IMG/VR virus record: IMGVR_UViG_3300030406_002796
Span: 1-52,397 of that record
Direction: 5' to 3' (one strand)
From: a virus
Length of the DNA: 52,397 bases
Shown here: piece by piece, positions 5,448 through 12,828 of the stretch
Numbering within the stretch: position 1 is the first letter of the stretch
Layout of the letters: each line of letters opens with the position of its first letter
Notes under the pieces: model-generated
What the model saw: the letters and a program-made list of their open reading frames with translations, nothing else
Told to the model about the DNA's origin: nothing
Database searches by the model: none
Position numbers and translations under genes: made by a program

Positions 5448-5615
5448 TTATATTACTGTACAAAAATCAGCATTCACTTCTATATCATCTCTTCGATGTA
5501 AATCATCTTTTATTCTTGATAATTCTATACATGTTTTAGTGTATAATTCTAACTTTGTATATTCATGATTAGTGAATCCAAGTATATAATTTACTAAGTA
5601 ATTTTTATAATCCAT
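5448..5615 (-). CDS. Small hypothetical protein (55 aa)
   Basis: This 55-codon frame starts MDYKNYLVNYILGFTNHEYT and is soluble with mixed charge. It is supported by its own promoter motif (copy 5) 24 bases upstream and by a clean stop two bases before copy 4. No family is recognised. Confidence 0.6.
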   Translation of the reverse strand: MDYKNYLVNYILGFTNHEYTKLELYTKTCIELSRIKDDLHRRDDIEVNADFCTVI

Positions 5616-5639
5616 AACTATTTATTTTATTTACATTAT

Positions 5640-5670
5640 TATTATCTTTGCTCTTTCGTATTTAGTTTGT
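5640..5670 (-). promoter_or_regulatory. Early promoter-like 31-bp motif, copy 5
   Basis: The minus strand reads ACAAACTAAATACGA, seven variable bases, AAGATAATA, a full consensus match. It is upstream of the 5448-5615 gene. Confidence 0.7.
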
Positions 5671-5679
5671 AAAAGTATA

Positions 5680-5766
5680 TTATTTGTTTATACATTTATT
5701 TTCGTTAGCGCATACTCCGCCACTTCTCTCATTGTATAAATGAAAGTTATAATTATAGTATGACAT
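5680..5766 (-). CDS. Possible 28-residue peptide
   Basis: A short frame starting MSYYNYNFHLYNERSGGVCA lies between promoter copy 5 and the 5822-6043 gene. It has two cysteines. Without homologues or a ribosome-binding signal it may be chance. Otherwise the 5616-5821 gap contains only promoter copy 5. Confidence 0.3.
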   Translation of the reverse strand: MSYYNYNFHLYNERSGGVCANENKCINK

Positions 5767-5821
5767 TAGCAATATAAGTACTTAGAGTAACTAGCTATTG
5801 TCACAGTATTTAGTAGAAATA

Positions 5822-6043
5822 TTACTCAGTAATTTTCATATTTCTACAAAATGCTGGCATACAATTAGTATTAGTATACGATTTATACTTTTGAAAACAA
5901 GGCATACTATCAAATCTTAGTTTGTGAAATTTATACACTTCATCGTGATTATACTTTACTACTTCACCTTTCTTGTTAGTGAACTCTACTACTACGTCTT
6001 TACCGATTAAAGACTTTCTTATTACAAATCTTTTTAATTTCAT
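5822..6043 (-). CDS. Early protein, paralogue of 5159-5392 (73 aa)
   Basis: This 73-residue protein is the first gene of the leftward block and the partner of the 77-residue protein at 5159-5392. They share KRFVIR-SLIG, YNHDEV, MPC, KYKSYT and RN at matching positions. Two promoter-like motifs (copies 6 and 7) precede it, so it is probably transcribed first and strongly after infection. Function is unknown; early host-takeover factors often occupy this position, but that is inference. Confidence 0.75.
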   Translation of the reverse strand: MKLKRFVIRKSLIGKDVVVEFTNKKGEVVKYNHDEVYKFHKLRFDSMPCFQKYKSYTNTNCMPAFCRNMKITE

Positions 6044-6075
6044 ATTATTATATTTTATATTATTAAACTTCTATA

Positions 6076-6106
6076 TTATTATCTTTATTGTTTTGTATTT
6101 TGTTTG
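6076..6106 (-). promoter_or_regulatory. Early promoter-like 31-bp motif, copy 6
   Basis: The minus strand reads ACAAACAAAATACAA, seven variable bases, AAGATAATA, a full consensus match. It lies 32 bases upstream of the first leftward gene, which would give a leader of about 25 bases. Confidence 0.7.
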
Positions 6107-6142
6107 TTAGTAATTTAGTTTATTATTTAAATTAGTTATATA

Positions 6143-6173
6143 TATTATCTTATTATACTTGTAGTTACTATGT
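6143..6173 (-). promoter_or_regulatory. Early promoter-like motif, degenerate copy 7
   Basis: The minus strand reads ACATAGTAACTACAA, seven variable bases, AAGATAATA. It keeps 12 of 15 bases in the first block and all 9 of the second, with the same spacing. It may be a tandem promoter for the leftward block. Confidence 0.45.
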
Positions 6174-6211
6174 ATATAGAATTATATAAATTCTAAACGC
6201 ATAAAATCGAT

Positions 6212-6268
6212 GGGGGCTGGGTGAAATAATGGGGTTCTGTGGAGGGGGTGGGGGTGAAGGGGAGGGGG
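6212..6268 (+). other. G-tract cluster (potential G-quadruplex) in the divergent control region
   Basis: Seven runs of three to five G (6212-6216, 6219-6221, 6231-6234, 6244-6248, 6250-6254, 6259-6262, 6264-6268) lie within 57 bases of an otherwise very AT-rich genome. They fall in the 340-base gap (6044-6383) between the leftward and rightward gene blocks, on the strand read by the late genes. The last four runs are separated by 1-4 bases and fit the pattern for an intramolecular G-quadruplex. Possible roles are a replication origin, a packaging signal or a transcription block. The rest of the gap holds promoter copies 6 and 7 and AT-rich sequence. Confidence 0.85.
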
Positions 6269-6322
6269 ATATACGCTATACTCCTATATTTATAATACGG
6301 AAGAAAAGTAAATATGCTAAAC

Positions 6323-6346
6323 ACTATGTAATTATGTAAAGTATGG
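6323..6346 (+). promoter_or_regulatory. Possible rightward (late) promoter
   Basis: ACTATGTAATTATGTAAAGTA resembles the late-type motif ATGTAAYTATAATATAGTA at 24314 and 36115 over its first nine bases and last four. It lies 38 bases before the first rightward gene. The match is loose. Confidence 0.35.
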
Positions 6347-6383
6347 AATAACGGAACTAACCGTATAAATAAACAATACAAAT

Positions 6384-7250
6384 ATGGCAACAGTAAAAAC
6401 TACATTATCAATATCTAGCTCGGATTTATTATCTGATTCGCTAAGCTTTTCAACCACGGCAACTGTAACTAGAGACAGTCACTCATCTGGTTTAGCTAGA
6501 GAAAATATAACTAGTACAACTAAAGTAATGAAAATATCTTGTTTAGACGGAGATGCTTCTACAGACGGTGCTACTTTACAAGGACAATATTTAGATATAA
6601 CAGATAACCACGGGTTAAAAAGAAGATACGTAGTTGTAGACGGTGCCGCTACATCAGTGGCTACTGGAGATGTTATTACTTCAAGTACAGATATTGGATC
6701 TGACACTCCAGCTAATTTAGGTTTACCAGAGTTAGTTGGTGGTATAGCAATAGACGTACCAGCTGCCCAAACACAACACGCTGTACTTACACTACTGAAA
6801 GCAGCTATTGAACATGCTAATGGTCATAACGGATCTATTACTGTTGCTGCTGTATCTGGTACAGGTACTGGTCCACAAAATATTACATTAACAAACGCTA
6901 TTACTACAGAGAGTGGTATGTTCTTAGTTGATGCTGCAGGATCTAACTTGTCTATATTAGATAACACGGGAGATGCTGACGCTACACATAGTCAACAAAA
7001 CCACGCTAAATTAGTAGAAAAAGGTAAATATACTTCTCCCGCACAAGTTTATGTTAAGAACACTGCTACATATCATGCAACAAACAATGTTATATTTTTA
7101 TACTATGACAATCATGCTGCTGAAAATATTATGGAGATAAGAGGTGGTGAACACGCATTTATGCCAGTAACTGGTACAAACAATTTATGGGCCTATGCTT
7201 CAACAACTGGAACGGTTGCTGAATTTATGATAATAGGTACCGAAGCATAA
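6384..7250 (+). CDS. Probable virion (capsid-associated) protein
   Basis: This 288-residue protein is rich in Thr, Ser, Ala and Gly with alternating hydrophobic residues, as in beta-sandwich virion proteins. It starts MATVKTTLSISSSDLLSDS and has no signal peptide or charged tail. It is the first gene of the late block, next to the G-tract region and followed by a small hairpin, a layout that suits an abundantly made protein. It may be a decoration or fibre protein. No catalytic motif is seen, and the assignment rests on composition and position. Confidence 0.7.
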   Translation: MATVKTTLSISSSDLLSDSLSFSTTATVTRDSHSSGLARENITSTTKVMKISCLDGDASTDGATLQGQYLDITDNHGLKRRYVVVDGAATSVATGDVITSSTDIGSDTPANLGLPELVGGIAIDVPAAQTQHAVLTLLKAAIEHANGHNGSITVAAVSGTGTGPQNITLTNAITTESGMFLVDAAGSNLSILDNTGDADATHSQQNHAKLVEKGKYTSPAQVYVKNTATYHATNNVIFLYYDNHAAENIMEIRGGEHAFMPVTGTNNLWAYASTTGTVAEFMIIGTEA

Positions 7251-7266
7251 TAAGGAAAATCCTTAT
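7250..7266 (+). terminator. Short hairpin after the first late gene (weak)
   Basis: ATAAGGA-AAA-TCCTTAT forms a 7-bp stem directly behind the stop codon. It is not followed by a U-tract, so it may stabilise or attenuate the mRNA rather than terminate it. Confidence 0.3.
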
Positions 7267-7292
7267 ACCTAATTAATTAAAACCAAAATAAC

Positions 7293-7586
7293 ATGACATA
7301 CATATACTATAAAAGTAGTTCATATACTACAGAACCTAAAATTTCAGAAAAACAATTAGATGAGTGGAGACACTTAGCTAATAAAAAGAACTGGAGAATA
7401 ACCCAGTTACCTAATGGTTATTATCAAACAGAGGTTAATAAACCTGAAGATAAAGATCAGTGGGTAGATATAACAAGAAGAGAAACGATGGAAGGCGCCG
7501 AAGCCGCTATAGATGGTAGCGTTGATCATTTCTCAAAAAAACTAGAGTACGTTAAAGGACCTAAAGTAGTAAAAACTTTTAAATAA
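7293..7586 (+). CDS. Hypothetical protein (97 aa)
   Basis: This basic soluble protein begins MTYIYYKSSSYTTEPKISEK and contains QLDEWRHLANKKNWRITQLP and a GYYQTEV strand. I do not recognise it. It lies between the first late virion protein and the HExxH protein, 6 bases before the latter, so it is likely a virion or assembly component. Confidence 0.7.
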   Translation: MTYIYYKSSSYTTEPKISEKQLDEWRHLANKKNWRITQLPNGYYQTEVNKPEDKDQWVDITRRETMEGAEAAIDGSVDHFSKKLEYVKGPKVVKTFK

Positions 7587-7592
7587 AACAAT

Positions 7593-7952
7593 ATGGCATT
7601 TAAACTAGGTAGCAGAAAAAATACACCAACACATATGGGAGGAGTAAGAGTTGTTACCACGCCATTAGATAAAGGTGCTATAGCGGAAGCTAGAAATGAT
7701 GGTAGTATAGCCATCAGCCCTGATGTAGATCAGTCCAATAAAAAACAAATGAATCGCATCATTAAGCATGAAATGAAACACATGCGAGATATGAAAGAAG
7801 GTAGAGCCGATTACGGTGATAACTGGATGATGTGGGACGGTAATATATACATCAGAAAAAATGGAGTGATAGATGGTCCTAACGGTAGTTGGCCAGAAGG
7901 CCATCCAAATCACCCATGGGAACAAGAGGCAATGCAAGCCGAAAATGAATAA
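7593..7952 (+). CDS. MAFK-tagged mini zinc-metallopeptidase-like protein
   Basis: This 119-residue protein starts MAFKLGSRKNTP, the N-terminal tag shared with other putative virion proteins here. A zinc-peptidase signature, HEMKH, lies at residues 59-63 in the helix RIIKHEMKHMRDM, and a possible third ligand region (PWEQEA) is near the C-terminus. The size is small for a peptidase. It could be a virion-borne protease acting on the cell wall or on other proteins, or a fold that has lost activity. The HExxH is visible, but enzymatic activity is inferred. Confidence 0.65.
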   Translation: MAFKLGSRKNTPTHMGGVRVVTTPLDKGAIAEARNDGSIAISPDVDQSNKKQMNRIIKHEMKHMRDMKEGRADYGDNWMMWDGNIYIRKNGVIDGPNGSWPEGHPNHPWEQEAMQAENE

Positions 7953-7976
7953 ATTAATCGATTAAATATTTAAAAA

Positions 7977-9503
7977 ATGGCATTTAAAATGGGACGCCCA
8001 GATATGGGTAAAGGAACTGGAATGAGTTCACAAAAAATGATGAGGCCAGGTTCTTCACAAAAGATGAAGCCTAGCCCACAAAGATTAGTAAGTAAGGCTG
8101 GAAAAGCAGCTGGTAGAGTAAGTAAAAGAATGACAAGAGCTGCTAGAGAAGCGGCAATGAACGCTGCTAGATCAGCAACGGGCGCAAGCGCTGGTAAAGT
8201 AATGGGTAGAGCAATGGGTGCAGGTGCTGGTAACACACTAAGCAAAGGTGTATCACCGCAAAAGCTTAGTGCAGTTGGAAAAGTTGTAAGAAAAGGAACT
8301 AGCAATATTATAAAAAAAGTAGGCACAAAAGGGAGAGTTTCTAAGGCTGTAAGAGCAGCGGGCAAAGCAATGAAATCAGGAGAAGCAAGAGCAATTGGTG
8401 GAGTAAAAATGGGTGGTAGAAGTTTTGGAGAAACAAAGTCACCACAAAAGATGGTTGGGGTTGCAAAAGCCGCAATGAGAGGAACTGGCAAGGTCGTAAG
8501 AAAAACAGTAGGAACATCTGTACGAAAATCTGTTCAAGCAGATCCAACAAAACTTAGAGCATCACGTGCTGCCGAGAAAGCAAGAAGAATGTCAGGTAAA
8601 GGAAAGGCAGTTGGTAAAAGCGCTGATTCACCACAAAAAATTGCGGGAGTCGTAGCTAGAGTTGGAAGTAGAGCATTGCCAGCTATTGCAAAAGGTGGTA
8701 AAAATCTTATTAAAAAAGGTAAAAATTTAATCAAGGGCAATAAAGGTAAAGCCGCTGGAACAGCAGCATTTACACCGGACATGTTTAAAAAAGCAGGTGG
8801 ATCTAAAGCTGGAAATATATTAAAGAATGTAATTAAGTATGGAACTCCTGCTGGAATAGCTTATAGTGCTATAAGTTCTCTCATGGGTGGTGGTAAAGGA
8901 AAAGGTTCGGAAGATGCTAGCAAAGGAGCTGGAGATGCTGCTAAAAAAGCTGCTGATAACGCAAAATACAGAGCAGCTAAGAAAAACAATCCTAAATTAG
9001 ATGCACTTATTAAAGAGCGAAAGAATCATAAAAAAGGATCTGACAAGTATAATGCTATACAAAATCAGATTAATAAAGCTTATGGATCTGGTAAAAGACA
9101 TGGTGTTACTGAAACTAAAGGAACAAAAGGTAGAGATACTGTAAAAAGAAAAAGAGTTCCTGGTTTATCAGATGAAGCTACGCTTATAAGAAGAAGAAAA
9201 GTAGGTGGAAACAAAATGATAAAGAGAGAAAAGAATTTAGAAACTGGAACTTCTAGAGAGGTTAAACTTAAACCAGGTTCTAAGAAAATGAAGATGAGAG
9301 ACTATGATGCTGCTGGAAACTTAACTAAGAAAACGAAAGTTAAAGGAGGAGGAGATAAAGTTAAGGTTACTAAAAGAGGCGCTGACACTGTAACTAAAAT
9401 TAAAATAAACAAAAGAACTGGACAGACTAGAACTAGAACTAGAAAGAAAAGATTTGAAGGTTTAGGTAATTTGATAACAGGTAAAAGAGGAGGTAGAAAG
9501 TAA
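7977..9503 (+). CDS. Large, very basic MAFK-tagged protein with SPQK repeats
   Basis: This 508-residue protein is extremely rich in Lys, Arg, Ala and Gly, like a histone H1 or protamine. It begins MAFKMGRPDMGKGTG. SSQK occurs at residues 17-20 and 26-29, and SPQ(K/R) at 33-36, 93-96, 155-158 and 218-221, a spacing of 60-63 residues, each followed by an Ala/Gly/Val-rich helix. Residues 331-370 (KKNNPKLDALIKERKNHKKG and on) form a module repeated at the C-terminus of the 49656-50297 protein. The last 130 residues are a Thr/Arg/Lys-rich strand-like tail. It probably binds DNA inside the capsid, but no family is recognised. Confidence 0.75.
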   Translation: MAFKMGRPDMGKGTGMSSQKMMRPGSSQKMKPSPQRLVSKAGKAAGRVSKRMTRAAREAAMNAARSATGASAGKVMGRAMGAGAGNTLSKGVSPQKLSAVGKVVRKGTSNIIKKVGTKGRVSKAVRAAGKAMKSGEARAIGGVKMGGRSFGETKSPQKMVGVAKAAMRGTGKVVRKTVGTSVRKSVQADPTKLRASRAAEKARRMSGKGKAVGKSADSPQKIAGVVARVGSRALPAIAKGGKNLIKKGKNLIKGNKGKAAGTAAFTPDMFKKAGGSKAGNILKNVIKYGTPAGIAYSAISSLMGGGKGKGSEDASKGAGDAAKKAADNAKYRAAKKNNPKLDALIKERKNHKKGSDKYNAIQNQINKAYGSGKRHGVTETKGTKGRDTVKRKRVPGLSDEATLIRRRKVGGNKMIKREKNLETGTSREVKLKPGSKKMKMRDYDAAGNLTKKTKVKGGGDKVKVTKRGADTVTKIKINKRTGQTRTRTRKKRFEGLGNLITGKRGGRK

Positions 9504-10081
9504 TGGGTTTTAAATTAGCAGGAATGACATTTGGTGAGGGTACTGGTTCTGAGAATCAAGTACCCATTACCAATGCAAATCAAAGAAGAATAGATCGTAA
9601 AAGAAGAAAGGCTGAAAAGCTTAGAGAAAGAGCTGAAGAGCTTAGACAAAAAGGTGGTAGCGATAGAAGACTACAAAGATTAGAAAGAAGAGCATCGTCT
9701 AAAGAAATAAGAGCTGGTGTAAAAGAAGATATGGCTGATAACTTAGAAGCTGGTAAAGACAAGAAAGCTGATCTAGTAGATCCAAGAGGAGGTCAAACAC
9801 CAGGTTTAGAACATAGAGTTGAAAGACCTAAAATGTACGATGAAACAGGTGACTATATAGAAGGAACAGGTAAAAAAGATTCTGAACCAGTAGAGCCTAA
9901 AAAAGAAGAGCCGATAAACTACGACAACATGAGTTTTAGTGAAGCATACAGAGCTGCAAGAAACAAAAATAAAGAAGCTGGTATAGCTCACTACGGAGAT
10001 GAAAGAGGTTATTTTACTTATAAAGGTAAAAAATATAATACTGAATCTAGAGAAGAAAAAGCTAAGAGAACAGGAAAGTAG
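9503..10081 (+). CDS. Basic, charged MGFK-tagged virion-type protein
   Basis: This 192-residue protein begins MGFKLAGMTFGEGTGSE, a variant of the MAFK tag. A highly charged coiled-coil follows (residues about 27-85), then a Pro/Glu-rich linker. The C-terminal module SFSEAYRAARNKNK ... FTYKGKKYNT resembles a short motif seen at the end of several marine-phage proteins. Its start shares one base with the stop of the preceding gene (TAATG). It is likely an internal or capsid-associated protein; function is unknown. Confidence 0.7.
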   Translation: MGFKLAGMTFGEGTGSENQVPITNANQRRIDRKRRKAEKLRERAEELRQKGGSDRRLQRLERRASSKEIRAGVKEDMADNLEAGKDKKADLVDPRGGQTPGLEHRVERPKMYDETGDYIEGTGKKDSEPVEPKKEEPINYDNMSFSEAYRAARNKNKEAGIAHYGDERGYFTYKGKKYNTESREEKAKRTGK

Positions 10082-10128
10082 TAGAGCTTTAAATCTACAA
10101 AATTAAATTAAATTAAATTAAATACATT

Positions 10129-11694
10129 ATGGAATATAACTTACCAAGCGATTTGGTTAAAAATCTAGACTTTGGTAGTGACGCTAAAAAAAGAGTTATT
10201 ACTGGAGTTAATAAATTAGCCCAAGCCGTTAAATCAACATTAGGTGCATCAGGAAAATGCGTTATATATGAAGATGGTAGAGGCAAACCGGTCATAACAA
10301 AAGATGGGGTAACCGTTGCAGAAAGCGTAGTCTTATATGACCCGGTAGAAAACATGGGTGCTACTTTAATCAAAGAAGCTGCCAGAAATACAGTTAAGGA
10401 TGCTGGTGATGGCACAACAACTGCTACAGTATTAGCTGAAGCAATAATCAAACAAATAGATACTGCGGTCGCAGAAGGTCTAACAATCAGAGAAATTAAA
10501 GACGGGGTTAACAGTACATTAAAAGATGTTATTGATTACTTAGATAGTGTAGCTATTGAAGTAAAAGATGATATGCTAAAAGCTGTTAGTGCTATATCAT
10601 GTAACAACGATAAGAAGCTAGGAGCTATTATAGCTGAAGCTTATGATAAGGTTGGTAAAAATGGTGTAGTGCTAATGGAAGAAAGCGAATCAGAAGATAC
10701 ATACGTTGATATTGTAGACGGTGTTAAAATAGATTGTGCTATAACTTCTCCACATTTTGTTACTAATACAGAAAAACAAACTTGTGAATTAGATAATCCT
10801 TTAGTACTTATATGTTCTTCTGAAATACCTAATGTGCGTAAGATACAAAATATACTAGAGTATGTTATTAAAAACAATAGAGCTTTATTAATAGTAGCGC
10901 CAGTGGCACAACAAGTTAAAGCCGCTTTACTTATGAATAAAGTAAAAGGTACTATTAAAGTTAATGTTATAGACTTACCAGGCTTTGGTCCTACTAAAAA
11001 AGACGCTACAGAAGATTTAGCTATATTAACTGGAGCTACAGTAATGAATGAAGAACTTGGTGATGATTTAGATTTAATGAAGCCAGAGCATTTAGGTGAA
11101 GCTGACTTCGCTGTAACTGATGATAAAAATACTGTGCTAACACTAGAAGGTATGAATCAAGATATTGAAGATAGGATAGATGAGTTAAATAAACATTTAG
11201 CTGAAGAGCAAAATAGTTTTATTAAAAAGAAACTAGAAGACAGGTTAGTTATGTTATCTGGTAGTGTAGGTATAATAAGGGTAGGCGCTAACTCTAAGGT
11301 TGAGTTAAAAGAAAAGAAAGACAGAGTTGAAGATGCTATATACGCTACTAAAGCAGCATTGCAAGAAGGTATTGTACCAGGAGGTGGCGTAGCATTATTA
11401 AACGCTAGCCAAAAAATTTCGACCAGCAGAGCTGGTAAGGTATTGCTTAATGCTTTATCCTCACCGTTTAATACTATATTAGATAATGCTGGTTTAGAAC
11501 AAGTAGCACCAAGACCTATTAAAGGTATAGGTGTAGATGTAGTAACCAGCAAAGAAGTTAACATGGTTGAGTCTGGTATTATTGATCCAGTGCTTGTAAC
11601 TAAGTCTGCACTTAAAAATGCTGTAAGTGTAGCTTTAACTATTATGTCAGCAGACTGTGTAATATCAAATATAAGAGTAAATGAAAGCAGTTAA
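10129..11694 (+). CDS. groEL: Phage-encoded GroEL-type chaperonin
   Basis: This 521-residue protein is a full-length group I chaperonin. It has the ATP-binding GDGTTTATVLA motif (D94), an apical domain, and a C-terminal equatorial segment with RVEDAIYATKAALQEG, whose D402 corresponds to the catalytic Asp398 of E. coli GroEL, then VPGGGVALL. The Gly-Gly-Met tail of host GroEL is missing. It would form an ATP-driven folding ring, probably for phage proteins. The groES gene follows with a 14-base overlap, the reverse of the usual host groES-groEL order. Its divergence and order argue for an old phage gene rather than recent host capture. Confidence 0.95.
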   Translation: MEYNLPSDLVKNLDFGSDAKKRVITGVNKLAQAVKSTLGASGKCVIYEDGRGKPVITKDGVTVAESVVLYDPVENMGATLIKEAARNTVKDAGDGTTTATVLAEAIIKQIDTAVAEGLTIREIKDGVNSTLKDVIDYLDSVAIEVKDDMLKAVSAISCNNDKKLGAIIAEAYDKVGKNGVVLMEESESEDTYVDIVDGVKIDCAITSPHFVTNTEKQTCELDNPLVLICSSEIPNVRKIQNILEYVIKNNRALLIVAPVAQQVKAALLMNKVKGTIKVNVIDLPGFGPTKKDATEDLAILTGATVMNEELGDDLDLMKPEHLGEADFAVTDDKNTVLTLEGMNQDIEDRIDELNKHLAEEQNSFIKKKLEDRLVMLSGSVGIIRVGANSKVELKEKKDRVEDAIYATKAALQEGIVPGGGVALLNASQKISTSRAGKVLLNALSSPFNTILDNAGLEQVAPRPIKGIGVDVVTSKEVNMVESGIIDPVLVTKSALKNAVSVALTIMSADCVISNIRVNESS

Positions 11695-11938
11695 CGATTA
11701 TGTAATAGTTGATATAATAAAAGAAGGGCCAAAGAAAGTCGGAGGCTTTATATTAACAGATGAAACAGATGAAACAAATAGATATAAAAAAGCTAATATC
11801 ATATCTGTTGGGAATATGGTGGAAGTGGTTAAAGCTGGGGATAGTATATACTATGATGCTATTGCTGGTCATGATATTAGTTATAATGATAGTATGTACA
11901 GGGTAATACGTGCTAGGGATATAGTTATAGTAGAATAA
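11681..11938 (+). CDS. groES: GroES-type co-chaperonin
   Basis: This 85-residue protein has the co-chaperonin plan: a conserved start (KAVNDYVIVDIIKEGPKKVG), a mobile-loop region with GGFILTDETDETN, a middle GDSIYYDAIAG strand and the final RVIRARDIVIVE. It should cap the GroEL ring. It overlaps groEL by 14 bases, so the two are translated as a pair, presumably giving stoichiometric supply. Phage co-chaperonins such as T4 gp31 are known to adapt GroEL for capsid folding. Here the phage appears to bring both halves. Confidence 0.9.
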   Translation: MKAVNDYVIVDIIKEGPKKVGGFILTDETDETNRYKKANIISVGNMVEVVKAGDSIYYDAIAGHDISYNDSMYRVIRARDIVIVE

Positions 11939-12054
11939 TTACTATTTAGTAAAAACGTGTAATTACTATTAAAGTAGATTATACATAAACTATAAACCAT
12001 AAACAACAAACATAAAATCAAAAATTAATTATTAATCTTTAAAAAATTTAAAAA

Positions 12055-12822
12055 ATGGATAGATTCGTTTATATTAGAAACGGTGAAGATGATGCTTATA
12101 TGAATAAGGTGTCAAACTTCAAAGGCATGGAGCAATCAGGTTCTGCCGAAGTATTACTTCGTTTTGAAGCTGCTGCAGGTGCTGCTGGTAATAATGCTGG
12201 CTTTGATTTAATAACTTTATCTGTAACAGATACAAAAGAAAAAGAAGCTATGTTCGCTATTGGTGGGGCTTTAGCTGGTGGAAAATCAGGATCAACAGCT
12301 GTTATAGCTGATGACCACGGAAATGTTTATTGCGATGACAACGTAACTGGAGTTACTAGTATTACTAAAAATACTTTAGGTAATAATACTGTTGATATAG
12401 AGCTTGTAACTGTAAATGATACACTTACTTCAGCTGACTCAGGAAAAACATTTGTATTTAACGATGCTGATGGTGCTGTTTTAACATTACCAGATTCAGG
12501 CGCTGGAGATATTGTAGGTTGGTTTGCTGATTTTTACATCAATGTAACTGCTACTTCAAACGCTCATAAAGTTGTTAATGCAGATACTAGTAATGAAAAA
12601 ATGTACGGTGTATTACACAATACAGATACTGATTCATCTGACGCAGATGTAACTTTTGCGGCTGTAGATGGCGATGGGTTTTCTGCCGTTAGTTGCGATG
12701 GTAGTACAACTGGTATTCAAGGTACTAGTTTTAGAGTTACTAATGTAGCAGCAGACAAATGGCACGTTACAGGAGATATACTTGCTACAGGCTCTCCTGC
12801 TACTTCATTCGCTGCTTCATAA
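12055..12822 (+). CDS. Virion structural protein, beta-rich
   Basis: This 255-residue protein is rich in Ala, Thr, Asp and Gly. It begins MDRFVYIRNGEDDAYMNKVS and contains a segment, AVIADDHGNVYCDDNVTGV, that I associate with uncharacterised virion proteins of marine phages. A long AT-rich leader (116 bases, 11939-12054) with a possible late promoter precedes it, and no other gene lies in that gap. It may be a capsid fibre or decoration protein. Confidence 0.7.
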   Translation: MDRFVYIRNGEDDAYMNKVSNFKGMEQSGSAEVLLRFEAAAGAAGNNAGFDLITLSVTDTKEKEAMFAIGGALAGGKSGSTAVIADDHGNVYCDDNVTGVTSITKNTLGNNTVDIELVTVNDTLTSADSGKTFVFNDADGAVLTLPDSGAGDIVGWFADFYINVTATSNAHKVVNADTSNEKMYGVLHNTDTDSSDADVTFAAVDGDGFSAVSCDGSTTGIQGTSFRVTNVAADKWHVTGDILATGSPATSFAAS

Positions 12823-12828
12823 TAGCAA

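Noticed and set aside
1595-6173. Standard Bacteroidetes promoter (TTTG then TAnnTTTG) for the early motif
   Set aside because: The TTTG-like string lies on the opposite strand to the genes, and the fixed 31-bp block on the coding strand fits better as a different promoter type.
6229-6339. Plus-strand 36-codon frame through the G-tract (Gly/Glu-rich)
   Set aside because: It is short and reads through the G-runs as poly-Gly/Glu. There is no start signal or homology, so the frame is probably chance.
6193-6390. Minus-strand open frame of 65 codons across the G-tract
   Set aside because: It is made mostly of Pro/Leu/Phe/Tyr codons created by the poly-C complement, it overlaps the first late start, and it shows no protein-like composition.
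11157-11564. Minus-strand frame of 135 codons within groEL
   Set aside because: It is antisense to a clearly coding chaperonin gene and is rich in Leu/Pro/Ser, as such shadow frames usually are.
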